A stretch of 64,000 nt of DNA from Prunus persica. Lineage: Eukaryota; Streptophyta; Magnoliopsida; Rosales; Rosaceae. Of this stretch, positions 24,401-36,317 are shown one piece after another. The notes beneath the pieces are model-generated. The model saw only the letters and a list, made by a program, of their open reading frames with translations. It had not been told where the DNA came from and did not search any database. How positions within the stretch are numbered: the stretch's first letter is position 1; every line of letters begins with the position of its first letter. The position numbers and the translations under genes are program-made. The stretch spans positions 6,928,079 through 6,992,078 of the forward strand of contig NC_034009.1 in assembly GCF_000346465.2 (NCBI RefSeq). The letters are read 5' to 3'.

Positions 24401-25951
24401 TAAAGTTGGCTGTATGAATGAGATGAATTGTGGAATTTCATATGGTACAACAGGTGTTTTGTATTTGGTTTTTGTACGCCTGCGGACATGCCATTTTGCA
24501 CCTTACTCCATTATTTGAATTATTTATGTAAAAGTTTTGCTTAACAGTGTAGTATCCTTCCTTAAATTGGAACTGGAAGTGCAAAGCCATTGAAAGGTAT
24601 TTTTCCGAAGTAATCCTCAACCTTGTCATCCCTTTTCCTCTTGTAGGAGAATTTAAACTTAACATTGAGTGCAATCATGCCACGCTATCTGGTCACAGGT
24701 ACATCACAGCTTGTGTCTTACCTCATCTGAAGCAAATATTTACTTCATGTTTTTCCCTAGAGTTTTGTGAGCACATGAGAAAATTTGAAATACTTTGTGT
24801 TCTTTGCAGCTGTCACCATGAGCTTGAAACTGCAAGACTCAATGGTTTATTAGGAAATATTGATGCAAACACTGGAGATCCTCAGACTGGTATAGCATAC
24901 TTGTATTTTTTTTTTTTTGAATTTATTGGTACTGAACCAATCTAATAATGAAATTTATAATATGGTCATTTTGTCATTGTCACAGGATGGGATACAGATC
25001 AATTTCTCACAGATATTGCAGAGGCAACTCTGGTTATGCTCACTGTAGTAAAGAATGTATGTCAGAGATGAATATTTTTCGCTTTAATGTTTTAAGTTTT
25101 AAAAACTTGTCGTTGGTTGGGCATGCAATTTCATGAGCTGAATCTGTGTGTGTTCCTTCTTTTTCCCCCTTATCACAGGGAGGAATTGCACCAGGAGGAT
25201 TCAACTTCGATGCAAAATTGTCAGTTTCTGTCTTTACATTTGATTTGTCTTTGCATATTGTGATATCTGTTATGCTGGTACCTAAGTCCCCTCTTATTTT
25301 GTTTTGCTTTTTTACCTCTTTAGACGGAGAGAAAGCACAGACGTTGAGGATTTGTTCATTGCTCATATTAGTGGAATGGATACCCTGGCGCGTGGGCTCC
25401 GAAATGTTGTGAAGCTCATTGAGGTAGTGTGTGCATCCCTGTGTGTGTGCAGACTCTCCATTATGTACTTCTCAACGAATCTTATGATTTGTTTCTACTT
25501 TCTAATCATGGTATTATATCTCTTCTTTTGTGAATTACAACGTTAAGGATGGTTCTCTGGATGAGCTTGTTCGCAAGCGGTATGAGAGTTTCGATACAGA
25601 AATTGGCGCACATATAGAGGTAACAATTTTCAAACACTTCGTCTCATTTTTTGGTTTTAAATTGCCTAGATGGCTAATTCACGGTAATGCACCTTGAACA
25701 GGCTGGTAAGGGTGATTTTGAGTATCTTGAGAAGAAGGCCATAGAATGGGGTGAACCCAGAGTTCCTTCTGCGAAGCAGGTAATTTGAAATATACATTTT
25801 GTTTAAAACAATTCCTGCGATCAAAGAAATACAAAACTTTCGTTTACATATTCCAGTGATTGTTTATTTTTGCCCGAGATACAATGTAACAATAAAGTTC
25901 TGGAATCTGTTTCAGGAACTTGCGGAGATGCTTTTCCAGTCGGTTTTGTAG
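21459..25951 (+). CDS. xylA: Xylose isomerase (D-xylose <-> D-xylulose)
   Basis: Twenty coding exons join to 1440 nt (479 aa): 21459-21524, 21641-21748, 22067-22141, 22219-22348, 22444-22535, 22695-22745, 23211-23287, 23367-23421, 23534-23635, 23896-23947, 24147-24192, 24274-24329, 24647-24698, 24810-24889, 24986-25056, 25179-25219, 25324-25423, 25548-25619, 25702-25779 and 25916-25951. All junctions keep frame, and the length matches plant enzymes. Active-site landmarks are HDRDIAPDG (catalytic His/Asp), [41 protein letters not shown] and FNFDAK, which hold the metal-binding Glu/Asp/His residues. The N-terminus ([22 protein letters not shown]) looks like a signal peptide, as in other plant copies. 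The start at 21459 follows the acceptor at 21440; an in-frame upstream ATG at 21435 is intronic. The enzyme interconverts D-xylose and D-xylulose with divalent metal. The copy looks intact. Confidence 0.95.
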
Positions 25952-26800
25952 ACATGCAGTGCAGCATAGGATAACAAAAATAATATATATTGTAATCATT
26001 ACCAATGAAGGACACACTTTATTTCTGAAAAGCATACAAGTAACCAGTTGATTCAGATCCTTGTAACCGTCTAGAACTTGCGTATTGCTTGCATAGGATG
26101 ATATAAAATACTCATGTCCATGGTAGCGTTGACATTGAGCTTTTAAGCTGTGATTTGGTCATTTGCTGTTGAAGTTCCCCTTTTCTATTTCAAGAAATAT
26201 TTAGTGCATGAAATGGAGCATGGTTTGGCTTGTATTCTCTCTGGACCAATATGTGCTGTTCTATGATCTTAGCATATGCTTAAACCCTCTTAAAGAAAAT
26301 CTTGGTGGATTTCAGAACATGTTACTTAAAATCAGTTAAGTCATGACTTGGGGAAAATCAGTAAAGTCATGACTCGGGGATGTTGTGATTAGGAATAAAG
26401 GAATAGTATGAGATCAACTATTATTCCAAATCAATTTAACTCTTGGTTTTTCAGATATTTGATTTTGTATAATTTGGAAATCACAAAAAAAAATTATTCT
26501 CTATTAGTAAATGCAAGTGAAGTTATGAATGGAATTAAATTTATGTCATGTTTACTTATTAGGAATGGGGAAGATATAAATCGGGGAACTTAGATTGGGG
26601 AATCAAGAAATTGGAATTGAATGAACCTACTCTAGGAAGTCAGAAATTAGAATATTCTCATTCCGTGTAAGTAAACATTATTAACAAAACACAATTAACC
26701 GTGGAAGTTCTAAGCTTAGGGAATTTAACATAAAACAAATAATTATTCTCTATGTAACCCAATGAGCTGCAATTCATGCCGTAGAAAAAGAACAGACTAA
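25952..26800. other. Xylose isomerase 3' UTR and intergenic DNA
   Basis: The 3' UTR begins after the TAG at 25951. A 26-bp tandem duplication (AAAATCAGTTAAGTCATGAC / AAAATCAGTAAAGTCATGAC) lies at about 26328-26380. A small MITE follows at 26548-26678. No gene was seen. Confidence 0.5.
26548..26678. mobile_element. Small hAT-type MITE
   Basis: The left end ATGTTTACTTATTAGGAATG and the right end CATTCCGTGTAAGTAAACAT are inverted copies about 20 bp long, enclosing about 90 bp of non-coding DNA. GTTTACTTA termini are common in plant hAT MITEs. Confidence 0.6.
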
Positions 26801-26890
26801 TGCAGGATGGGCCCCTTCTTGTATATGGGTAAAGCGAACACATCTTTGCTTCTCCACCGCTCAGTTGTATTATCCACTTCACTCAAAACT

Positions 26891-26900
26891 CTTTATAAGA
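26891..26900 (+). promoter_or_regulatory. TATA box of At4g14100-like gene
   Basis: CTTTATAAGA lies 42 bp upstream of the chosen ATG at 26933. A start of transcription about 30 bp downstream would leave a very short A-rich leader. Confidence 0.5.
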
Positions 26901-26932
26901 ACCCCAAAAAGACAAAAAAAGACGAAAAAAAA

Positions 26933-27860
26933 ATGTCCAGCACCAGAAGAAGCAGAGAGAGAACGATGAAGCAGCTCAATCTGGCACTACAAATATGCTT
27001 AACGACCTCTCTGATACTACAGCTAGTCACTTGCTCAAACTTAACCCCAACGCCCAACCCATGGCCAGACCAATTCCATGCACTTTTGTTTATGAACTTG
27101 AGCACAACAAAGCTGCAGCTCAGTGACCTCTGGTATGACTGGCCTAAGGGCCGAAATGTCAACATATTTCAGAAGCAGCTGGGTGAGGTTTTGTACGACG
27201 TAGAGTGGAACAACGGCACGTCGTTTTACTACACCCTAGGGCAAAATGGAGCATGTGAGGTTATGGAGTTTGAAGTTGGCATTCCTAGGCCTGATTTTCT
27301 TCTTGATGGGGCACACTATCTTGGGACTGTAGTCACAGATGGGTTTCTTTGCAATGTGTGGGAGAAGGCGGATTTTATTTGGTATTATGAGGATGTTTAC
27401 ACTAGGAGGCCAGTTCGCTGGGATTTCTATGATGGTACGTATGTGATTCATCTTAATTACTTGCAATGTTTATTTACATTTTCCCTTCATTTCCGGGAAA
27501 TGCTATAAACACGTATGTTGCTAGATTGACAGTCTTATGAGATAACATTACACATCTGACAAGAGAATACTACCTTATTTGTATTTGTTTAGTTTTTTAG
27601 ATGTATACAGAGAGACTCTGAACACGTATGTTGCTATATTGACCGTATGAAAACATAACATTGCACATATCTAGCAAGAGAACATTATTCTTATATGAAT
27701 TTGTTTTTATTTTATTTTTAATGTAATACAGAGACTAAAAATTTGATAACATATTGCAGGAATATCTAGTCAGGTGATGACATTTGAGGTTGGTGCAGTT
27801 TTGCCAGATTCAGTGACTCAAGCACCTGCATACTGCTTCAACCAAGAGAAAGATGCATAA
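26933..27860 (+). CDS. Secreted protein of the At4g14100 family (uncharacterised)
   Basis: Two exons, 26933-27434 and 27760-27860, give 200 aa with a GT-AG intron. I recognise the family of Arabidopsis At4g14100, often labelled a glycosyl-group transferase without firm biochemical proof. Landmarks are [67 protein letters not shown] and, in exon 2, [10 protein letters not shown] and APAYCFN. A hydrophobic N-terminus ([20 protein letters not shown]) suggests secretion, and NGT is a possible N-glycan site. ATG 26966 (MKQL) is an alternative start that gives a more usual signal peptide; 26933 was chosen because it lies just after the TATA region. The exact activity is unknown. Confidence 0.85.
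27511..27705. repeat. Direct repeat in the intron of the At4g14100-like gene
   Basis: About 85 bp at 27511-27590 (ACGTATGTTGCTAGATTGAC, ATAACATTACACAT, AAGAGAA) recur at about 27624-27705 with changes. It is a local tandem duplication inside the intron. Confidence 0.7.
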
Positions 27861-27901
27861 GCTTTAGAAAGTAAATTGTCAACCAAGAGAAAGATGCATA
27901 T
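27838..27901. repeat. Short duplication across the stop codon
   Basis: CAACCAAGAGAAAGATGCAT occurs at 27839-27858 and again about 41 bp later. In the first copy the next bases complete the TAA stop; in the second they read ATGC. The last coding residues are therefore duplicated in the 3' UTR. Confidence 0.8.
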
Positions 27902-28165
27902 ATGCTTCCCCTTGTAGAAAACCTTTTGTGAGTTGTGACCCATAGAGTCGATGGAGTGGATTATTGATCTCTGTTGTTAGCCAGTATTATTAGCTTAATA
28001 TCAAATACACAGACTAATTGAGCAACTAGGAGGAGCAGAAAAATTATGTCGAAATAATTAATCTTTGTTCCGAACAAATAAGTTTATCAAACTCAACAAG
28101 GCAGTTCTGCTGTTTGTGTCCCATGTAAAATTAGTTTTATCAAGGGTAGGTACTTGGTAGTTGGT

Positions 28166-28685
28166 AGGGGTGGACATGGTTTGGTTCGGTAGTTTTCACT
28201 TTACACTAGAATCAGAAGCGATCCTATTCAACAAATATGGTTCAGTCCGGTTTAAACCAATTTTGGTGTGGTTTTTTATTTTTCCGATTTTGGACCGGAT
28301 TTTTTAAATATTTTTTAAATTTTAATTTACAAATTACAACTAAAATTTTATTTTTTGGGCTTGAAAATTCACAAATAACTCAATTTCATGCAAAGATAGA
28401 TGATTAGGCCTAAAAAAGAGAGGTACTTTGAAGTTGGGCTTAGGAAAATATTAGTTATGGGATTAGAAATTTAGCATTAGACTTTAAAAAAAATTAAAAA
28501 ATATACACCTGGTTCGGTTTGCTTTTGTAAGGTGTGAAACCATCACTGTAATTGATTTGAATCGATCTGGTCCATTTCGGTGCCGATTTGTTGACTTTTT
28601 AATCAACACGATTTTTTTTCTTCTAGGTTTTTTGGTCTGGTACGGCTCAATGTTCTGGTTTTCCAGTCTCAATGCCCACCCTTAG
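28166..28685. mobile_element. MITE-like element, GGGGTGGACA ends
   Basis: The left end TAGGGGTGGACATGGTTTGG and the right end ATGCCCACCCTTAGTAGG are inverted. The style matches the element at 19494-20096. The interior is AT-rich and non-coding. A partial third relative lies at about 28995-29110 (GGGCTGGGCATATTCATC, AAACCAAACCAAACC). Confidence 0.5.
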
Positions 28686-29582
28686 TAGGATATGGATCTT
28701 CTGCTATGATTTCTTCTGTCATGATCGCTTAACTTTCGTCTTCCACATGACATCTCATTAAAATTTAATCTAAGAGATTTAAACTAGACACATCATCCTT
28801 AAAATAAAAACCCAATTTACTCATGATTAAATATGATTTTTTTTTAATAAAAAAAAAAACCGTTAACTTGTGGAAGGAAAGTTTCGCACCTTACAAAACC
28901 CTAAATTTTGATGAGATGGTATGTGGAGAACGAAAGTTAAAGAGATCATGACAGAGAAAATCAGAACAAAGGATATGGATCCCCTAGTAATAGGGCTGGG
29001 CATATTCATCGAGAAACTAGTAAAATCTGTCTGGTTTTTAAATAATTATTTTAAAATTCGTTCTCAAACCAAACCAAACCAAATAATTCGATCTTGTTCT
29101 CGATTTGAATATTGTCAAATTGCGGGTTCGTTCTGCCACTTGGAAATAGTCAAATATTTCAAAAACTAGTACGCCATGGGGAGTCAAAATTATGACATAT
29201 AGCTGCACATTAAGCCAACTTACCACTATGGTAATCATATCTTTGTACAATGAGGGTTTTATTTTTATTTTTTGGACTAACGATATTTTACTCCATCAAG
29301 GTTTAGGTGTCGTATCGAAATGGGACTTCAGGTTTCAATTTCATCAATTTGATACCTAATGTTTCAAAATCTGACCAATTCACACTTCCCCTTAGATTGA
29401 CCGTATGGTCAAACATTAAATGCTACTGTGGCAACTGCGAGACCCACCACAGATCCTAACATGCTAGTCCAACTAGTCCACGTGAAGGGCATTTCCAAAA
29501 AGAAAAAGAAACAATAAAAATATTTTTAAAATAGTATTTTTAAAACCAAAAAAAAAAAAAAAAAAACATTCCTAGCCCTAGC

Positions 29583-32197
29583 TGACAGGACCCGATCCAA
29601 ATTCCGCTTTGGAATCCGAGCCAGACCCTGTGCGTGTCCGACACCTGACGAATATCGGGCACAAGTGACCTATTTGCCCTTCTATACAAAATATGATAAA
29701 ATAACAAGGTTGGCTTCTACCGAAAAACCGGCAGAGTTTCCCTTGTAAATGGCTCAATACCAAAATATTTTCACCTGCCAAACAAGTATATATCTGTACA
29801 ACCAACTGCCAGCATATGTATATATACATTACAACAGTTCAAGTCTCAGTCTAGGGCAAAACATCAGAGCGACTACTAAGAGTTGACAAAGGAATCAATC
29901 CTTTTACAAACAAAAATCCTACATCAAAACAAAGGCGCGGAAGATGGGAAACAACCCGGTGGTGGATTCCTGTGCACATCTACTGCCTGGTGGCGCAAAA
30001 CAACAAAAAGGGTGAGTGGACCCAAAAACAAGGTTTAGAAAATAGCATATGAACATACTAACCCCACTGTAAAAACAGTTATACAAACTAGCTTATTTTC
30101 TTTATTTCTGAAATCAATGCACGTATATAATTATACATGTATATAAACCAATCATATTCATGGTCAACATTACTTTTGAAAACAGTTTAAAACTATCACC
30201 TAGGTGTACCCTTTATTTCCGTCAATTCCTTATATCCGTCAATTCGTTGCATCACCATGGGTGACACATACTCGCAGGTCTCAGTGACACGAAGTCAATC
30301 CGAGCCGCAACTCGCAGGATTCAGGGGACCGTAGTCCATTTTTATCTGCATTACTCGCTCCACACGAGTTCGAGTGCCAAGGAACTCGTGGGGCAACTGT
30401 CAAGCATGCTGACGAAACCGAAGGCAACAAATATAATCCGTAGGCAACTGATTTACCGAAGGCAATAGTTGTCTATCTGGGTACAATACAAGGTGGTTTA
30501 GGAAAATATAAAGTTTCTAAAGAAAATCTGTTGAATAATTAACTTTCTGTAACCTTTAAAGTTCTGCTGCCATTTATCTGATAATTAACGAGAATATCTT
30601 TTCCTATATTCTTTAAAGGAGATTTCACTCGGCAGTATGCAACATAAAATATTTAACATAATAAAACAGATTATAACTGAAACTAAATTGCTTAAATTCA
30701 TTTCTTAAAACAAAGAGTCCACTCACTGATAGTCCGAGCTCGCTGGACTTCTTGAAGGTCCCTCCTGCGGGTCAGTTGGTGCCCGGGTGCCTGATTCAAT
30801 GACCATAATATTCTATTAATACAATATAATGTTAAATTAAAAATCCTGACCCCCGGCTCCTAAAAGTACGTGCGTCAATTTAAAGTTATCCCTATGCCCA
30901 TAAAAGCTTTCCTTCCACATGGGATAGTTTAGCAGTACCTTGGGACTCAAAAAGCGCTAAAGTCCAAAAAGTCAATCCGGGACCCCACGGGTCTATGACC
31001 TTACAATATGATCCAAAAGCCGCTAGAAGGTCCAATATATCTAGGACACATGTCCCGAGGGTATTGGTGTCGATCAGACGGTCGGATTGATCACGATCGT
31101 GTAATCGCATAATTTCTAAACCCTAGCCCTAGGGTTCGCGATTTTGGAGTATCCGGGACTCCGATTCACGATCTGTCGAATCCTACACGATTCTGGAATT
31201 ATCTAGAGTAACATATCTGAAATTGATTATGATCCAACGGCTCAACAATATTGAACCTGGAAATCGCACAATATGAAAAATCCGTTCGAGGCTCAAACGG
31301 TATCCAAATTGAGATCCGTGAATTCCTACGCTCTCGTGACAACCTAAGGATCGAATCAAAATACAGTGCCACTGCACTACCCTCGTCCACGCTCCGCCGT
31401 ACTCGCTGGCAGCATTGGGTGTCCAAAGCGATTACGCATCTTCGAAAAATCTCAAAACCATGGCTCCAAACTCTTACCCTGGGTATAACACCATATTTGA
31501 AACCACTTTTGTTCTTGGACCTATCCCAAAAACTGACCGGAAGTAGCCGAACACGGAGGCCGAAAACCAGCCGAATTTCCAATTCGAAAATCCATTATCT
31601 ACTATGAGAACCGATTAATTCCTACCTAACAAGCAGCTAGAACAGCTCGAGAGGTTCAAAATTCATACCTGGCTCGTCCGATTTGGTTGAGAAATGAGGG
31701 AGAACGACGGCAGTGAAATTCCGGTCACACTCGCTCGATTTTCTGCAGTTTCCAGCGGCTGGACTGGCTGGCGGCGACGGAAACCGGGTGGGACGAGGAG
31801 AGGAGGAGATGACGGTTCGAACAAGACTGGTCTCGTGGCCAGTGGTGATCTGTGGCGGCGACGACGTCACAAAAACGAATCGGAGTCGGAGGAGGTCGCA
31901 CGACGAGAGAGAGAGAGAGAGAGAGAGAGGATTTTTTAAAAAATCTGATTTTTCTAATTACCATTTTGCCCCTCGTGATAATTTAACTGTATTTTCTTCG
32001 TTAAAACTCCGATTCGAGCCCACTTCGTGTCTATGAACTCATTTCGTCGTGCTCTACGCAACGGTGTATGTGGAATTGTCAAATTCCTTTTCGGTCAAAA
32101 AGTCAACTTTTAGTTAATAAATTATTCCAAGGGCAAACTTGTCTTTCCTTATAATAAATTACTAATTAAATATGAATTTTAGGTTTGGGTCATTACA
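29583..32197. mobile_element. Solo-LTR-like element (copy 1), 2.6 kb
   Basis: The element starts TGACAGGACCCG and ends GGGTCATTACA (TG...CA). It is flanked by a perfect 5-bp target duplication, CTAGC at 29578-29582 and 32198-32202, the hallmark of LTR-retrotransposon integration. No coding domain was found. A (GA)n run at 31908-31930 sits at the matching place in copy 2 (50594-52971). The 3' third (about 31075-32000) aligns clearly with about 51840-52870 of copy 2, for example CGGTCGGATT, CTCCGATTCACGATC and AATTGAGATCCG. I infer a solo LTR; a short element that never carried genes is the alternative. Confidence 0.8.
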
Positions 32198-32202
32198 CTA
32201 GC

Positions 32203-33138
32203 AACCCTCTCTCCCCCTCTCTCAACCACTTTTTGTAAACCCTCCACAAATCCCCCTCCCCAAAAACCTACCCCAGGCCTAAAATTCACCTAATGAGGGA
32301 TCAATGAGCATCCTTCGCCAGCCTCCAAGCCTTTGATCCAGGACTTCAACCTTACACTCAATGTCGGGAATTGATGCCTCCTCGTAGGATCTAACAGTGC
32401 CTGGAAAACCACGATCTTGAAGATCTTGGGAGGCAAGCACATACGATATTCTACTTTAAATTAATCTAAAATATATGGAGGTGGATTCGAAATCGAGTGT
32501 AAAGTGGGGATCACATTTGCTCTAGCCAACTTGGCTAAGCCCATGTCGGCTACATTTAGGGTATTTAAAGGCGTTTTAGTGGAATTTGAATACATTATAA
32601 AAATTGATAAGCCCATGTCTGCTACTTCGTGTGCCTCCTCTCTCTTTTCTCTTCTTTGTCTCCCTCTCTCTTTTCTCTTTCTCTTCTATTCCATGCTCTC
32701 TTTTCATTGTCACTCTTTCTCTACCGTCCCCGCTTCATATTCTCTTCATTTCTTCTCCTTTCACGAGTATCTCCTTAAATCTCACCGCCTCGTCACCTAG
32801 TTCTCCCCTAGAAACTGGATTGATTCGAAACTAAACGTTTATTCGATACACCAACGCCATCAGTTTTATGGTGCTCAGTTTGGGCTCAAAACCCGAACCA
32901 ATCCAAACCTAGCTTAGCCCTACTTGGTAGCACATCTATGACAATGGAGATGTAGTTGGTTTTGGTGTGAGCATTGAAAGATAGGAAAGCTATTAGGCTC
33001 ATGCATGGACGTTGCCATGAACTTTTGTTAGTGAGGGTGACTTTGAAATAAGGTTTGACAAAAAGTAATGTGAAGAAGACCATATTTTTCTACTGCTGAT
33101 CACCTATCTACCAATTTAAACAAGGTCAGCTCTATAAG
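32203..33138. other. No gene seen; CT-rich stretch
   Basis: AT-rich DNA with a CT-rich block at 32630-32780. A 20-bp phrase (AAGCCCATGTCGGCTAC) recurs at about 32535 and about 32608. The ORFs across the CT block have no family resemblance. Confidence 0.4.
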
Positions 33139-33154
33139 GGGTTTGTAGCTCAAG

Positions 33155-33379
33155 TGGTTTACAATATTGGATCATGAGCCTCTATATTAGCAACTATGCA
33201 TTTACCCGCATTTCGCAAGATCTGAACCATTCTAATAATCTAATGACTCAAGATATAACACATCAATTTTTAACTTTTGGCACCTATCTATTTAATTAAC
33301 TCAAAATAATTATTAAATAAAATAAAACAAAAAATAAATAAAGAAATAAAATTAAAAACCTAGCGTCATCCTACATACG

Positions 33380-33422
<43 letters not shown>

Positions 33423-33740
33423 GAAAATAGGAGAGAAGGTTGGCTGTGCCTGTGAGGAGGAAAATGGGTTGCTGTGAGTGGGGTAGGGTGGGGCGGGGCA
33501 TGTCATGGGTGGCTGCGAATAGGTTTATAGTTTTTTATTTTTTATTTATTTTAATTTATTTAGACTTAATGATGTTAAGTTGGAATTAATTATATAGATG
33601 GGTGTCAAAATTTAAAAATTGATGTGTCATATTTTGAATCATTAGATTATTATAATGGTTCAAATCGAGCGAAATGCGGGTAAATGCACAGTGCCTAAAT
33701 GTAGAAGCTCGGGATCCAATAATATTTACCATGTAATCAA
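33155..33740. mobile_element. Inverted-repeat element with (GA)n loop
   Basis: The left arm (about 33155-33320) matches the reverse complement of about 33565-33740 over some 150 bp. Shared blocks are TATTGGATC, GCATTTACCCGCATTTCGC, GAACCATT-TAATAATCTAATGA and ACACATCAATTTTTAA. The loop holds (GA)n at about 33383-33418. The left flank (GTAGCTCAAGTGGTT at 33145) looks like a SINE A-box. Confidence 0.7.
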
Positions 33741-33900
33741 ACTCTTAGGGTCGATTATTCCTTTCTTAATATGGCTTGTACAAAAAAAATTGAAAAAAAA
33801 GAAGGCCAAGCCTGACGGGAGTTTGAAGAAGGAATCACCTAGTAACCATGTCCTAGAAGGCCCCACAAAAGTCTCTTAGATTTTCAAATATAGGCCTACC

Positions 33901-34365
33901 AAATAGAGGTGTCAAACGGACTGGGCCAGCCCGAGCACGATATGATTAAGTAAGGCCCAACACCGCACGTGCCGTATCTTTGGACGAACTAGGACAAGGA
34001 AATTTGGCCAAATGGGACATGCCAGCCTGTTTAAAGCCCATTTATTAAATTATATTTGTTTTAGAGAAAATAATACTTAATATTATTATATTTATATCTT
34101 AAACTCAAGTCTATTTCTTTTCTCTAATAATTTTCTCCAACAAATAATAAATCTTGTTAGTATATACATAATTTTAAAAAAGATTGAAATGATGTAAAAA
34201 AAAATTACAAAAAAAAGGCAATACGTACGTGAAATTTGGTGTGGGCTCATATCGGCCTGTTTAGTGGCCCAACACGAGCCCAGGCTGGTCCCATATGGAC
34301 TAAGACCAAGTTTGATGATTTTCATAAATGGACTGCCCTAGCACGGCTTGTTTGACACATCTATT
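33901..34365. mobile_element. MITE-like element, GAGGTGTCAAACGG ends
   Basis: The left end AATAGAGGTGTCAAACGGAC and the right end GGCTTGTTTGACACATCTAT form imperfect inverted termini of about 20 bp. No ORF of known type lies inside. Confidence 0.65.
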
Positions 34366-35740
34366 ATCAAACAGATTTCTTTGAATTTTTGACTCAAATT
34401 CTGTTTTAAGTTTAAAAAGTTGGATTCAAATAGAATACCAACATGCTCAGCTTGTGTGGGTGTTTGTACCCAATTTTGGTAAACGGGCTAAAAATGGTCT
34501 CAAGGTTTAAAAAAGAATTTTTAAAGATAAAAGCAGGCCCACCAGTATTTGTCTTTTCTAAAGGTCATCATTTCCCCAATTGAGCCTCTCATAATATTCA
34601 AAAGGCCCAAGTCATGGGAGTCAGACCTTTATCTCGCGCTACAATTTAAAGGATTGGTAAGCGTGTTTTCTGAACCCCACGTGGGAGGCCGAAGGGGATT
34701 ATCCCATTTAATGACGACTTGACCTCCTTATCCTCCAGTAAGAAAACAAGTCGTACTGAAGCCCCCAAACCAGGAAAGATAGAAATTGCTAGCCAGATTT
34801 TCAAGTACAAAGAAGTCAAATCAAGAGAGTTCCCTGAAGGAACTCAACGGTTCTTGCCAGGATTCCTCCATCATTCCCTCTACGAACTGGTTAAGATCAG
34901 CAAACTAGCAGCTGACCTTGAACCACAAACCAAAGGTCTTGTCGTAGTTCCTGTCATTACAAGTTCCTCCATCTCTATAAATAATGAAGGTCTACTTCAT
35001 AAGAAGGGGACTCTCTCTCTCCAAAACTAGATGCAACGTCTCAAAACAATAATTGAAAAACTCCCAAGACATCAATCTGCCTACTTTTTCTTTAGATAGC
35101 CAGTCGACAACTCCTGCGCTTATCTGTCGTAGCTATGCCATATCCATGGTATGATTTTTCTTTTAAGACGTTTTCTTGTTTCAATTCCTGTAATCGTTTG
35201 AGTTGGATTGAGAAATCTCCAGTACCTTTTCCTTTACTCTGTAATTCGGATTTGAGGATAATTGGTGGATTAATTAAAGAATCTTTTGTTACTTAGTTTA
35301 AGGTTCAAAGTAAACATAAGTTGCAGAAGAATCTGTATAGATAAAATTCACTTGATTATCTAAAGAACGAATCATGGATCATTTTAACACATAAAATTGG
35401 ATTCCCGCCCTTTTTACCCTTGAAACAACCCAGGGAGATTTGTATGCGGGCCCGAAAGGGGATAGGGACCTGAAAGGAATAACAAAGTTAAGTTGGGGTC
35501 GAAACTGCACTAGTGGGTCCGAACTAACTGTTGATTTAGTTGAAAACGAGAAAATATTGAAGCAGGTTAATAAAACCCAAGTAGGGTTTTTCGTTGACCA
35601 CGAACTTAGTCTTACTCTGTTGCCTGTTCAAGTGCTGCTCACACTTGTCAAGGTGATATTCATGGAGGAAAGAATATTGAAGTCATCTTAATTGAGGCAT
35701 CTAAAAGAATCTTTCTAGGCCAGTACCCTACCTCCCTCTT

Positions 35741-35756
35741 CCCCCCCCCCCCCCCC
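35741..35756. repeat. Poly-C tract (16 C)
   Basis: An uninterrupted run of 16 C bases followed by GCCGGGG. It lies between the LTR-like DNA and gag of the truncated gypsy element. A run this long is prone to sequencing and replication slippage. Confidence 0.95.
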
Positions 35757-36317
35757 GCCGGGGAGCACAATGGCTTGGTGGGAAGTCCAGAAATAAGTCG
35801 CAAACTCCATCAACATCAATCATTCATATCCACACCAGATCTATTGAGCTGGTTATATCCTTAATAGTGGCACGCCTACGCAACAAAAGGGATCAGTACT
35901 AAGAAGAAGTTGATAGATAGGGCCTTGATCTGGCCCATCCGCTCTTGGCAAGCTGATTCAACTTTCAATTTTATTCAAAAATTGAAGAAGTCCCTTTTGC
36001 AGGCCAAGATACACCATCCGAACGGGGCATTGGTGTTGATCTAATAATCCTTCTTCGTTCCTCAGAGCAAAGTCGATCCTTGTGGTTGGCAAAAAAGAAC
36101 GAAGGACGGAAAAAAAGACCAACATAATTTTGGCACGCCCGATGGGACTTTTCTCCATGTATGGTGAGAAGGACCAGAAAGAAAATATACATGGCTGATT
36201 CCACTTAGGCCAGCTACGAAAAAAAACAAAGAAATAGCATAATCCGATTCAATAGAATCATCTTCGGAAGTTCCTTTCAAACGACTCGAAAAAGTTATAA
36301 GAGAAGGGTTCCAAGCT

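Noticed and set aside
32504..32834. Two overlapping Ser/Phe-rich ORFs
   Set aside because: They come from a CT-rich low-complexity stretch.
33139..33160. tRNA gene (GTAGCTCAAGTGGTT)
   Set aside because: Only an A-box-like stretch is present; no cloverleaf or B-box follows at the right distance.
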